From Pseudonocardia sp. (GTDB lineage Bacteria > Actinomycetota > Actinomycetes > Mycobacteriales > Pseudonocardiaceae): a stretch of DNA of 6,917 nucleotides. The stretch covers positions 1 through 6,917 of the forward strand of contig JASLAP010000538.1 in the NCBI GenBank assembly GCA_030147065.1. The letters run 5' to 3'. The position numbers and the translations under genes were made by a program. Numbering within the stretch: the stretch's first letter is position 1; the number at the start of each line of letters is the position of its first letter. Positions 1 to 5,446 of the stretch are shown one piece after another. The notes beneath the pieces were generated by a model. That model was not told the DNA's origin and made no database searches. It saw only the letters and a program-made list of their open reading frames with translations.

Positions 1-726
1 GGTGCGACCGGCAACATCGGCTCGCTCACCGTCGCCTCCCTCGCCCGGGATGGGCACGATGTCGTGCGCATCAGCCGCTCGCTCGGCGTCGACCTGCTCA
101 CCGGCGCCGGGCTGGACGAGGCCCTGCACGGCGTGCAGGCGGTCGTCGACGCCTCCAACAGCACCGCGACCGGCCGGGACGAGGCGGTGGCGTACTTCGG
201 CACCACCGCCCGGAACCTGCTCGCCGCCGAGGAACGGGCCGGCGTCGCCCACCACGTGCTGCTGTCGATCGTCGGGATCCACCGGGTCCAGGGCAACGCG
301 CACTACGCCGGCAAGCGGGAGCAGGAGCGCGCGGTGGCCGCCGGCCCGGTGCCGTGGACGATCGTCCCCGTCACCCAGTTCCACGACTTCGCCGAGATGG
401 TGGCGGGCTGGACCGAGCAGGACGGCGTGGCCACGATCGCACCGTTGCTGGTGCAGCCGATCGCGCCCGCGGACGTCGCCGACGTCCTCGCCGAGATCGC
501 GGTGGGTGCGCCGCAGGGACGCCACGTGGACGTCGCCGGGCCCGAGCCGCAGGACCTCGTCGACATGGCGCGGCGCACCAACCAGGCGCGCGGCCGCGCG
601 GTGCGGTTGGTACCGACGTGGTCGGGGCTGTTCGGCCCGGCGATGGCCGGGGACGTCCTGCTGCCCGGCGAGGGTGCCCGCATCGCCCCGACGACCTTCG
701 ACGAGTGGCTCGCCCAGCAGCGGTGA
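1..726 (+). CDS. SDR/NmrA-like NAD(P)-binding oxidoreductase (5' truncated)
   Basis: The open frame enters from the left edge in frame 1 and ends with TGA at 724-726, so 241 C-terminal residues are visible. The first seven residues are GATGNIG, the glycine-rich turn of a Rossmann fold (GATGxxG). Only a few N-terminal residues should therefore be missing. A GTG at 64 could be mistaken for the start, but it would delete this motif. The pattern that follows, a VVDASN strand end, a helix, VLLSIVG and then HYAGKREQE (Y102, K105), fits atypical/extended SDRs of the NmrA or 'NAD(P)H-binding' type that act as small-molecule reductases or redox sensors. The C-terminal part (PFAM-like 'PIAPADVADVLAEI' region) is the usual substrate-side lid. 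The substrate cannot be deduced. It is convergent with ppa with only 16 bp between the stop codons. Family assignment is firm; specific function is unknown. Confidence 0.85.
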   Translation, partial: GATGNIGSLTVASLARDGHDVVRISRSLGVDLLTGAGLDEALHGVQAVVDASNSTATGRDEAVAYFGTTARNLLAAEERAGVAHHVLLSIVGIHRVQGNAHYAGKREQERAVAAGPVPWTIVPVTQFHDFAEMVAGWTEQDGVATIAPLLVQPIAPADVADVLAEIAVGAPQGRHVDVAGPEPQDLVDMARRTNQARGRAVRLVPTWSGLFGPAMAGDVLLPGEGARIAPTTFDEWLAQQR

Positions 727-742
727 CGCGGCGCCGCCGGGC

Positions 743-1246
743 CTAGTGCGACTCGCCGTCCGCGGCGGCGTCCTTCGCCCGCTGCCAGCTGGCCTGGATC
801 TCCCGTTCGGCGTCCGAGCGGCCGACCCAGGTCGCGCCCTCCACGCTCTTGCCCGGCTCCAGGGTCTTGTAGATCTCGAAGAAGTGCTGGATCTCGGCCC
901 GGTCGAACTCGGGCAGGTGGTGGATGTCGCGCAGGTGCTCCTGGCGGGGGTCGTCGCTGGGCACGCAGAGGACCTTGTCGTCCGGGCCCTTCTCGTCCTT
1001 CATCCGGAACATCCCGATCGCCCTGGCCCGGATCAGGCAGCCGGGGAACGTCGGCTCCTGGACCAGCACCAGCGCGTCGAGCGGGTCGCCGTCCTGGCCC
1101 AGGCTGTCCTCGATGAAGCCGTAGTCGGCCGGGTACTGGGTGGCGGTGAACAGCGTCCGGTCCAGCCGGATGCGGCCGGACTCGTGGTCCACCTCGTACT
1201 TGTTGCGGCCACCCTTGGGGATCTCGATCGTGACGTCGAAGTCCAC
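743..1246 (-). CDS. ppa: Inorganic pyrophosphatase (family I, soluble)
   Basis: This 167-residue protein hydrolyses cytosolic pyrophosphate to two phosphates, pulling nucleic-acid, protein and activated-sugar synthesis forward. The family I signature DGDPLDALV lies at residues 52-60. Its aspartates D52, D54 and D57, with D84 and D89 in KDEKGPDDK, correspond to the Mg2+ ligands D65, D67, D70, D97 and D102 of the E. coli enzyme; K91 corresponds to K104. The N-terminus MDFDVTIEIPKG closely matches what I recall of the M. tuberculosis enzyme, and H21 of that enzyme is conserved (EVDHESG). The second mycobacterial active-site histidine, H86, is K86 here. I chose the GTG at 1244-1246 because it gives the family N-terminus and has AGGAG six bases upstream; the frame runs on further upstream but the extension is low-complexity and unlike any PPase. 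It is divergent from dacB, as in mycobacteria. The short C-terminal tail (AKDAAADGESH) is typical of actinobacterial forms. Confidence 0.97.
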   Translation of the reverse strand: MDFDVTIEIPKGGRNKYEVDHESGRIRLDRTLFTATQYPADYGFIEDSLGQDGDPLDALVLVQEPTFPGCLIRARAIGMFRMKDEKGPDDKVLCVPSDDPRQEHLRDIHHLPEFDRAEIQHFFEIYKTLEPGKSVEGATWVGRSDAEREIQASWQRAKDAAADGESH

Positions 1247-1252
1247 TGCGCG

Positions 1253-1257
1253 CTCCT
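1253..1257 (-). promoter_or_regulatory. Ribosome binding site of ppa
   Basis: On the minus strand AGGAG is followed by six bases (CGCGCA) and then the GTG start. This site fixes the start at 1246 rather than at any of the upstream in-frame starts. Confidence 0.8.
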
Positions 1258-1400
1258 GACGGTGTCGTGTTGCGGGGTCTGCACCGCGGGGCTGCCGGCC
1301 CGCGCCGGTATCCCGGGTCCTGAACGGGGCCCCTGCCCGGATCCGGCGTCGGGCCGCCGCCGGGGACGGCGGAGGCGGGCAGGACGACCTCGTCGGGTCG

Positions 1401-1410
1401 ACACTAGTGT
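1401..1410. promoter_or_regulatory. Perfect palindrome with TAGTGT on both strands in the ppa/dacB divergent region
   Basis: ACACTAGTGT is a perfect 10-bp palindrome in the 250-bp gap between the divergent genes ppa and dacB (1247-1496). It reads TAGTGT on both strands, which fits the actinobacterial -10 pattern TAnnnT. It could therefore be the -10 box for dacB (rightward), for ppa (leftward), or for both. No convincing -35 hexamer is present at 16-19 bp on either side. It could equally be a repressor site. The rest of the gap is GC-rich, including a GGGGCCCC palindrome at 1326-1333, and shows no other element I can support. Confidence 0.35.
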
Positions 1411-1484
1411 GGGGGCACCCGACCGGCGGGCGCGGTGTCCGACCGGGCAGTGTCGCCGCCCACCCCGGTGGCGGGGACGACGGT

Positions 1485-1489
1485 GGAGG
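1485..1489 (+). promoter_or_regulatory. Ribosome binding site that sets the dacB start
   Basis: GGAGG ends seven bases before the GTG at 1497. The other in-frame GTGs fit worse: 1491 is only one base from GGAGG, and 1407 has no purine-rich box upstream. This favours the 1497 start. Confidence 0.6.
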
Positions 1490-1496
1490 CGTGCTG

Positions 1497-2915
1497 GTGG
1501 GTGTCGGTGGTCGCCGCCCCGGGCGCCCGGGCGGCGGGTGGCTGCGGTGGGGCCTGGTCGCGGCGGTCGTGCTGGTCCTGCTCGGCACCACCGCCGGCGC
1601 GCTCGCGCTGACCGCCCCGGGCCTCGTGCCCGGCCTGGGCGTCGCTCCGGCGTCGGTCGCGGCGCCCCCGCCGGTCCCGCGCCCGGTGCTCGGGCCGCTG
1701 CCCGCCGACGCCCCGCAGCCCAGCGCCGCCGGACTCGCCGCGGTGCTCGACGACCGGGCCGCGGCGATGCCGGGCCGGTTCAGCGGGGTCGTCGTCGACC
1801 CGGCGAGCGGCGAGCCGGTGTGGCAGCGCGACGCCGACCGGGCGCTCGTCCCCGGCTCCACCGGCAAGATCCTCACCGCGGCCGCGGCGCTGCTCACCCT
1901 CAACCCGACCGACACCCTGGTCACCCGGGTGCTGGCCGGGCCGGATCCGGGCACCGTCGTGCTGGTCGGCGGGGGCGACCCCACGCTGAGCACGCTGCCG
2001 GCCGACCGCGAGGGCGTCTACCCCGACTCCCCGCGACTGGCCGACCTGGCCGCCCAGGTCGAGCAGGCCGCCGCCGCCCCGGTGACCACGGTGCTGGTCG
2101 ACACCTCGCTCTACGCCGGCCCGACCCTGGCCGAGGGCTGGCAGCCCGGCGACATCGCGGCCGGCTACATCACCCCGATCGAGCCGCTGATGGTCGACGG
2201 CGGGCGGATCGACCCGACGCTGCAGGACACCCCCCGGGTGACCGACCCGGCGCTGACCGCCGGGCGGGCGCTGGCCGGGCTGCTCGGCGCCGACCCGGAC
2301 GCCGTCGCCGTGGGGACCGCGGCTCCGGACGCCCAGCGCCTCGGCTCGGTCTCCTCGGCGCCGGTGTCCGAGCTGGTCGAGCACATGCTGCGCAGCTCGG
2401 ACAACGTGCTGGCCGAGACGCTGGCCCGGCAGGTCGCGCTGTCCCGGCAGGGCGAGCCGTCCTTCGCCGGGGCCGGCGAACAGGTGCTGGCCGCGCTCGC
2501 CCAGGCCGGCTTCGACCCGTCCGGCGCGGTGCTGGCCGACGGCAGCGGGCTGTCCACCACCGACCAGGTGCCGGCCCGGCTGCTCGGCTCGCTGCTCGCC
2601 GCGGCCGCGGCCCCGACCGACGGCGCCCACGACACCGAGTTCCTCCGCCCGGTGCTCACCGGCCTGCCGGTCGCCGGCGGCGACGGCACCCTGGACGACC
2701 GGTTCGTCCCCGGCACCGACGCCGTCGCCGGTCGCGGCGTGGTCCGGGCCAAGACCGGGACGCTGACCGGGGTGAGCAGCCTGGCCGGCGTGGTCACCGA
2801 CGCCGACGGGCGGCTGCTGGTGTTCGCCCTGATGTCCAACGGCGCCAGCTCGGCGGTCGTCCGGCCCCGGCTGGACGCGATGGCCGCCGAGCTCAGCGCC
2901 TGCGGCTGCCGCTGA
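1497..2915 (+). CDS. dacB: D-alanyl-D-alanine carboxypeptidase/endopeptidase (peptidase S13, PBP4/DacB family)
   Basis: This penicillin-binding protein removes the terminal D-Ala from peptidoglycan stem peptides and may also cut cross-links outside the membrane. All three active-site motifs are present: STGK at residues 121-124 (S121 nucleophile, K124), SDN at 301-303 and KTG at 419-421. The roughly 177 residues between SxxK and SxN match the large insertion that marks family S13; low-molecular-mass S11 enzymes have a much shorter gap. The N-terminus is basic and glycine-rich, followed by a hydrophobic segment at about residues 18-40 (GLVAAVVLVLLGTTAGALAL), a signal-anchor or uncleaved signal peptide. 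A Pro/Ala-rich stretch at about 45-75 then spaces the domain from the membrane. Length is 472 residues from the GTG at 1497, chosen for its ribosome site; a GTG at 1407 would add 30 poorly supported residues. It is divergent from ppa and syntenic with M. tuberculosis Rv3627c. The enzyme family is clear; dacB is the conventional symbol. Confidence 0.93.
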   Translation: MGVGGRRPGRPGGGWLRWGLVAAVVLVLLGTTAGALALTAPGLVPGLGVAPASVAAPPPVPRPVLGPLPADAPQPSAAGLAAVLDDRAAAMPGRFSGVVVDPASGEPVWQRDADRALVPGSTGKILTAAAALLTLNPTDTLVTRVLAGPDPGTVVLVGGGDPTLSTLPADREGVYPDSPRLADLAAQVEQAAAAPVTTVLVDTSLYAGPTLAEGWQPGDIAAGYITPIEPLMVDGGRIDPTLQDTPRVTDPALTAGRALAGLLGADPDAVAVGTAAPDAQRLGSVSSAPVSELVEHMLRSSDNVLAETLARQVALSRQGEPSFAGAGEQVLAALAQAGFDPSGAVLADGSGLSTTDQVPARLLGSLLAAAAAPTDGAHDTEFLRPVLTGLPVAGGDGTLDDRFVPGTDAVAGRGVVRAKTGTLTGVSSLAGVVTDADGRLLVFALMSNGASSAVVRPRLDAMAAELSACGCR

Positions 2916-2984
2916 CCGGTCTCGCCGACCGGTTCCGCTGCCGGTCTCGCCGACCCGGTACTGACCGCTTTCGCGACCCGGGTA
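2916..2984 (+). repeat. Three direct repeats of 24-25 bp just after the dacB stop
   Basis: CCGGTCTCGCCGACC occurs exactly at 2916-2930 and again at 2941-2955, 25 bp apart. A degenerate third copy, CCGCTTTCGCGACCC, lies at 2965-2979. With flanks the unit reads about CTG(A)CCGGTCTCGCCGACCCGGTA. The first copy begins inside the dacB stop region (CTGA). The ACCGG-rich ends give each copy weak dyad symmetry. On the minus strand each copy carries CGAGA or a variant, so it may be a distant relative of the 30-bp dyad repeats further right, but that link is weak. Confidence 0.7.
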
Positions 2985-3048
2985 TCAGGCCGCCACCGGC
3001 GGTCTCCTCCTGACGGGGGCCGCCGCCGGGCCCGCGCGGCGGCGGCCC
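2985..3048 (+). terminator. Two stem-loops, candidate 3' end of the dacB transcript
   Basis: Stem-loop 1 has outer arms TCAGG (2985-2989) and CCTGA (3009-3013), enclosing CCGCC (2990-2994), a three-base loop and GGCGG (2998-3002), with a six-base bulge on the 3' side. Stem-loop 2 is a perfect 12-bp all-GC stem: GGGCCGCCGCCG at 3017-3028 pairs with CGGCGGCGGCCC at 3037-3048 around an eight-base loop. Neither is followed by a T run, so this is not a canonical intrinsic terminator. High-GC actinobacteria are thought to use such U-less hairpins. Stem-loop 2 lies only 28 bases before the next start codon, so it might instead affect translation of that gene. Confidence 0.5.
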
Positions 3049-3076
3049 GGGGGGCGCGGGACCGGGTGGGGGACGT

Positions 3077-3754
3077 GTGACAGTGCTGCTGGTGGTGCCG
3101 GCCACCGTGCGCTTCCTGCTCGGCGCCGACGACCCGGCGGTGCTGACCGCCGCCCTGCAGCGGGGCGGGGTGGCCCGCGACACCCTGGCCGGCCGGTCGC
3201 GGCGGTCCGGCGCGGCGCACCGGGTGCTCGACGAGCGGGTCGCCCGCGTGCTGCACGAGCTGCTCCACCTCGACCTGGGCCGGCTGGTCCTGGACGGCTG
3301 GGCCGAGCGCCCCGACCTGGTCGCGGCGGTGCTCCGCACGGGGCTCGACCCGGGACCGGGCGCCGGGATCCCGCTGGCCGACCACCGGATCACCAGCACC
3401 CGCCACCCCACCGTGGACGTGCTGGCCGGCGGCACCGGGGTCACCGCCCTGCGGTTCGACCTGACCGTCTCGCTGCGGCTGCGCGGGGTGGTCGTGCTGG
3501 TCCGCGACGGCCTCCTCACGGCGCCGGCCGGTGGGCAGCTGGTGGCCCAGGCCGAGCTGTCGCTGGCCGGGCGGGTGCTGCTGACCGGGGCCGGCCGCGG
3601 GCCGCTCGGCGCGGTGCTGCGGCTGGGCGACGGGATCGCCCTCACCGACCCCCCGGACCCCTCCCCGGATCCCCCGGATCCCGCGGACCCGGACCCCCTG
3701 GCCCGGGTCCTGCCCTGGCCGCGCCGAGCCGACGAGGACGAGCCGGCCCCGTGA
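3077..3754 (+). CDS. Unrecognised protein with an Asp/Pro-rich tail
   Basis: I do not recognise this 225-residue protein. It looks genuinely coding: codon third positions are strongly G/C, and helical and strand-like segments alternate sensibly. Residues 1-90 look mostly alpha-helical and include HELLH at 60-64, which matches HExxH but lacks the usual flanking pattern and may be chance. Residues 100-190 look beta-rich, with regularly spaced strands (TVDVLAG, ALRFDLTVSLRLRGVVVLV, QLVAQAELSLAGRVLL). Residues 191-207 are a DPPDP-type low-complexity run, followed by an acidic end. There is no signal peptide beyond a mildly hydrophobic start and no clear membrane segment, so a cytosolic location is likely. 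The start is GTG at 3077 after a GGGGGA stretch; GTG at 3083 is also possible. It lies between dacB and the metalloprotease, where M. tuberculosis has no gene, so it appears lineage-specific. Confidence 0.7.
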   Translation: MTVLLVVPATVRFLLGADDPAVLTAALQRGGVARDTLAGRSRRSGAAHRVLDERVARVLHELLHLDLGRLVLDGWAERPDLVAAVLRTGLDPGPGAGIPLADHRITSTRHPTVDVLAGGTGVTALRFDLTVSLRLRGVVVLVRDGLLTAPAGGQLVAQAELSLAGRVLLTGAGRGPLGAVLRLGDGIALTDPPDPSPDPPDPADPDPLARVLPWPRRADEDEPAP

Positions 3755-3798
3755 TCGCCGCTCCCGCGGTCGGCCGGCCTCTCGTGGTCGGGATCGGT

Positions 3799-4093
3799 GG
3801 GGAGTCGCTGTCGAACGTCGGGGTGGGTCGTCGCCGCTCTGGCTCGGCGGGCTTGGGTCGGCGTTGTGTCGCCGGGTCGGGCGAGAGTGGCTTTCGAGCG
3901 CTGTGGCGGGGCCGTGGTCACTTTCGTTCGGGGGATCCGGGCCAGAGTCGGGTCGTCGGCTGGGTGAGAGTGGCTTTGGGGCGGTGCGATCGGGTCGTGG
4001 TCGCGTTCGCTCGGCGGGGGTCGGGCCCGCGTCGCTTCGTCGGCCCGGACGAGGGTCGCCCTCGTGCGGTGGGTCGGCCGCGGGCTGCTCTCG
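3799..4093 (-). repeat. Decayed array of 30-bp dyad repeats with 83-85 bp higher-order periodicity
   Basis: This array fills most of the 452-bp gap between 3754 and 4207. The best copies of the 15-nt core CGAGAGTGGCTCTCG start at 3799 (11/15), 3882 (14/15), 3965 (12/15), 4050 (12/15) and 4079 (11/15). Weaker copies sit at 3912, 3942, 3995 and 4025. Monomer spacings run 30, 30, 23 and then 30, 30, 25, so the stronger cores recur every 83, 83 and 85 bp. Flanks are also shared: ATCGGG or ATCCGGG before a core and TTCG or similar after it. The core reads GAGAGTGGCT on the plus strand, the reverse of the array at 5320-5439. Matches were counted by hand. No gene is supported here. Confidence 0.7.
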
Positions 4094-4142
4094 TCCACCC
4101 CGTCGGCGACGCGGTGATGATCCGCTCGTGCCGGGGGTCGTC

Positions 4143-4154
4143 GGGGCCGGCCCC
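4143..4154. repeat. 12-bp GC palindrome upstream of the metalloprotease gene
   Basis: GGGGCCGGCCCC is a perfect palindrome in the stretch between the decayed array and the start at 4207. In such GC-rich DNA it may be chance. Apart from the possible -10 box listed next, I see nothing else in 4094-4206. Confidence 0.3.
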
Positions 4155-4194
4155 CTCGCCCCGGTTGGGACCGGCCGAGGCCCGGATCGGTGCG

Positions 4195-4200
4195 TAGCGT
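4195..4200 (+). promoter_or_regulatory. Candidate -10 box of a leaderless metalloprotease transcript
   Basis: TAGCGT matches TAnnnT and ends six bases before the GTG start at 4207, the spacing expected if transcription begins at the start codon. The GGAGG at 4201-4205 is only one base from the GTG, too close to act as a normal ribosome site, which favours a leaderless mRNA. There is no -35 hexamer at the usual distance; TTGGGA at 4165-4170 is too far upstream. Confidence 0.4.
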
Positions 4201-4206
4201 GGAGGG

Positions 4207-5298
4207 GTGACCCGCGCGATCGACGACACCCGCCCGGACCCGAGCCCCGCCACCGAGCGCGGGCTGCCGGTCGACTGGGACCTTGCCGCGCGCACCGCGG
4301 CCCGGTTGATGTCGTCCGGTCCGGAGGCCAGCCGCGCCGAGGCCGTCGAGCTGGTGGGCCGGCTGCGCGCGGACGCCGCCGTCGCCGAGGAGCACGTCCG
4401 CAACGTCACCGGGTTGGGCCACGGGCTGGCTCTGCTGCCGGCCGACGTCGTCGACCGGCCGCGTTGGGCCGAGGCCGCGCTGCGCGGCATGTCGGCGCTG
4501 ACCGCCGACGCCGAGCTGCCCGCGGTGTCCCCGGTGGTCCGGGCGGTGACCGGACGCACCGCCGGGCTGCAGCTCGGCGGGCTGGTCGCCTACCTGGGCG
4601 GACGGGTGCTCGGCCAGTACGACCCGTTCGGCGGCGCCGACCAGGCCGGCAAGCTGCTGCTGGTCGCGCCGAACATCCACGCCGCTCAGCAGGCCCTCGA
4701 CGTGCCGTCCGCCGACTTCGGGCTGTGGGTGTGCCTGCACGAGGCCACCCACCGGCTGCAGTTCACCGCCGTCCCCTGGCTGCGCGACTACTTCGCCGGC
4801 GAGATCGGCCGCTTCCTCTCGCTGGGCCGCGGCCTCACCGGCGACGGCGACGGCGGCATCACCCTGGACCGGCTGCCCGAACTGATCCGCACCGTGCGCT
4901 CGTCCAAGGGCGACACCCTGGCCGTCGTCGAGCTGCTCCAGGGCCCCGAACAGCGCGCCGTCCTGGACCGCCTGCTCGCCCTCACCACCCTGCTGGAGGG
5001 CCACGCCGACCACGTGATGGACGCCGTCGGCCCGGCCGTCGTCCCGAGCGTCACCACCATCCGGTACCGCTTCACCGCCCGCCGCCGCGGCGGCGGCCTG
5101 ATCGACCGCATCCTCCGCGCGCTGCTCGGGGTGGAGGCCAAGGTCCGCCAGTACGCCGTGGGGTCCGCCTTCACCGAGCACGTCGTGCTGGCCACCGGCA
5201 TGGACGGCTTCAACCGCGTCTGGGAGAGCCCCCACACCCTCCCCACCCGCGCCGAACTCACCGACCCCGGCGCCTGGGTCCGCCGCGTTCATTCCTGA
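4207..5298 (+). CDS. Zinc-dependent metalloprotease, DUF2342/Zincin_2 family
   Basis: This 363-residue protein belongs to the actinobacterial family labelled zinc-dependent metalloprotease or 'coenzyme F420 biosynthesis-associated' protein (PF10103 type). The zinc site HEATH is at residues 178-182 (H178 and H182 ligands, E179 catalytic base) in LHEATHRLQF. A second conserved motif, LEGHADHVMD (E264, H266, D268, H269), follows about 80 residues later and probably supplies the third ligand, as in gluzincins. An internal NIHAAQQALDVPSADFGLWV stretch leads into the helix bearing the motif. No signal peptide or membrane segment is seen, so it should be cytosolic. Physiological substrates are unknown to me, and the F420 label rests on phylogenetic co-occurrence, not on a shown activity. 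The order dacB - this gene - tilS - hpt matches M. tuberculosis (Rv3626c). The start is GTG at 4207, probably leaderless; translation from there gives the full family length. Confidence 0.92.
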   Translation: MTRAIDDTRPDPSPATERGLPVDWDLAARTAARLMSSGPEASRAEAVELVGRLRADAAVAEEHVRNVTGLGHGLALLPADVVDRPRWAEAALRGMSALTADAELPAVSPVVRAVTGRTAGLQLGGLVAYLGGRVLGQYDPFGGADQAGKLLLVAPNIHAAQQALDVPSADFGLWVCLHEATHRLQFTAVPWLRDYFAGEIGRFLSLGRGLTGDGDGGITLDRLPELIRTVRSSKGDTLAVVELLQGPEQRAVLDRLLALTTLLEGHADHVMDAVGPAVVPSVTTIRYRFTARRRGGGLIDRILRALLGVEAKVRQYAVGSAFTEHVVLATGMDGFNRVWESPHTLPTRAELTDPGAWVRRVHS

Positions 5299-5319
5299 CC
5301 CATCCGGCCCCGCCGGCGG

Positions 5320-5439
5320 CTGACGAGAGCCACTCTCGTCTCGGCCGGTCGAACGAGAGCCACTCTCGTTCCGATCAGTCGAACGAGAGCCACTCTCGTT
5401 CCGACCGGTCGGGCGAGGGTCGCTCTCGCGCGGGTGGGC
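5320..5439 (+). repeat. Four tandem 30-bp units, each with a hyphenated dyad
   Basis: Units are 5320-5349, 5350-5379, 5380-5409 and 5410-5439, an exact 30-bp period. The 15-nt cores lie at 5324-5338, 5354-5368, 5384-5398 and 5414-5428. Units 2 and 3 are nearly identical and each contain AACGAGAG-CCA-CTCTCGTT, an 8-bp-arm inverted repeat with a three-base centre. Unit 1 keeps the CGAGAG/CTCTCG arms, and unit 4 is CGAGGG-TCG-CTCTCG. The array occupies nearly the whole 148-bp gap between the metalloprotease stop (5298) and tilS, ending seven bases before the first possible tilS start. Units 2-3 are clearly richer in A and T than their surroundings. As RNA each copy could form a short hairpin; as DNA each is an operator-like dyad spaced about three helical turns from the next. 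Confidence 0.93.
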
Positions 5440-5446
5440 GGGCGCG

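Noticed and set aside
728..737. GCGGCGCCGC palindrome between the SDR and ppa stops as a bidirectional terminator
   Set aside because: It has no loop and no T tract; it is a simple GC palindrome likely to occur by chance.
2..3013. Very long plus-strand open frame spanning the SDR, ppa and dacB genes
   Set aside because: It is out of frame with the SDR and dacB proteins and antisense to ppa, and its translation is Arg/Pro/Ala low complexity.
3751..4197. Open frame of 148 residues starting with GTGA overlap of the preceding stop
   Set aside because: The four-base overlap looks like coupling, but the frame runs through the decayed repeat array, is rich in Gly/Arg/Ser with no domain-like pattern, and the repeat periods of 23, 25 and 30 bp do not keep one frame.
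5320..5439. CRISPR array
   Set aside because: The 30-bp period is a continuous tandem repeat with no unique spacers, and no cas genes are present.
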